Shown: positions 5,002 through 5,127 of the stretch, one piece after another | Numbering within the stretch: the first letter of the stretch is position 1 | Layout of the letters: each line of letters begins with the position of its first letter | Origin: an uncultured Lachnospiraceae bacterium | Lineage (GTDB): Bacteria > Bacillota > Clostridia > Lachnospirales > Lachnospiraceae | Assembly (NCBI GenBank): GCA_900557385.1 | Contig: USSP01000149.1 | Coordinates: 1 to 5,127, forward strand | Direction: 5' to 3' | Length of the DNA: 5,127 bases | Position numbers and translations under genes: made by a program | Notes under the pieces: generated by a model | What the model was told of the DNA's origin: nothing | The model's database searches: none | Seen by the model: only the letters and a program-made list of their open reading frames with translations

Positions 5002-5127
5002 GGCGCACCTCCTGTTTCTTCTGAAACATTCCCGAAACTCTGGTCCAGAAGGATATTCCCTTCTCAAACTCCAGAACCGGAACTTCCTGTCCTGTAATGC
5101 GCTCACAGATGTTCTGGTAAGCCTGTC
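4991..5127 (-). CDS. minD: Septum site-determining protein MinD, C-terminal end (cut by window edge)
   Basis: Only the last 44 codons and the TAA (4993-4991) are in the window; the ATPase core lies beyond the right edge. The visible tail starts QAYQNICERITGQEVPVLEF, the form expected just after the last helix of MinD. It ends with GISFWTRVSGMF followed by a basic, polar end: an amphipathic membrane-targeting helix like the one MinD uses to bind membrane in its ATP-bound dimer. Identity rests on this tail plus the directly overlapping minE. The alternative frame through this region, joined to minE, is a shadow. Confidence 0.88.
   Translation of the reverse strand, partial: QAYQNICERITGQEVPVLEFEKGISFWTRVSGMFQKKQEVRHGV
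5008..5013 (-). promoter_or_regulatory. Ribosome binding site of minE, inside minD
   Basis: Perfect AGGAGG on the minus strand, 6 bases before the ATG at 5001 and inside the minD coding region. It fixes the minE start and shows that minE initiates independently though next to the terminating minD ribosomes. Confidence 0.9.

Noticed and set aside
5002..5106. A longer MinE starting at 5106.
   Set aside because: The extra 35 residues are minD read in the wrong frame; the minD frame gives a proper MinD tail, and AGGAGG precedes the ATG at 5001.

Overview
The window is a compact stretch of chromosomal housekeeping genes from a Gram-positive anaerobe of the class Clostridia, most likely a Lachnospiraceae-type organism. 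This rests on moderate GC, strong AGGAGG-type ribosome binding sites, TTG starts, the style of the proteins (MgsA, RodA, MinE, lipoprotein D,D-carboxypeptidase) and a HlyD-like protein directly upstream of a YggS-family gene. The genus cannot be fixed from sequence alone. Every real gene lies on the minus strand, so transcription runs from high to low coordinates.

Right part (5127 to 2158): the end of a cell-shape and division operon. In transcription order it holds the C-terminus of minD (cut by the window edge), minE, rodA (SEDS glycosyltransferase), mgsA (methylglyoxal synthase) and a lipoprotein D,D-carboxypeptidase of the DacA/PBP5 type. Genes overlap or are separated by at most 36 bases, and no internal terminator is visible, so they are probably co-transcribed. 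MinD and MinE place the division site, RodA polymerises glycan for elongation, and the carboxypeptidase trims stem peptides. MgsA is the metabolic outlier.

Middle (2156 to 1618): a single small gene with its own well-formed promoter (perfect TATAAT, 17-base spacer), an AGGAGG ribosome binding site and a clear intrinsic terminator. It encodes a 139-residue protein with a Walker A P-loop that I cannot assign to a characterised family. It is the best candidate here for undescribed biology.

Left part (1682 to 1): a second transcription unit. It holds a 463-residue membrane-anchored HlyD/RND-adaptor-like protein, whose true start is a TTG at 1592, followed by the N-terminus of a YggS/PLPBP-family pyridoxal-phosphate protein that runs off the left edge. 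A candidate promoter for this unit overlaps the end of the P-loop gene and the terminator hairpin.

There is no tRNA, rRNA, CRISPR array, insertion sequence or phage gene, and no non-coding stretch longer than 300 bases. The window is mostly ordinary core genome. The points worth a second look are the solitary P-loop gene, the adaptor with no visible transporter, a Glu in place of the usual catalytic Asp in MgsA, and the promoter-terminator overlap.
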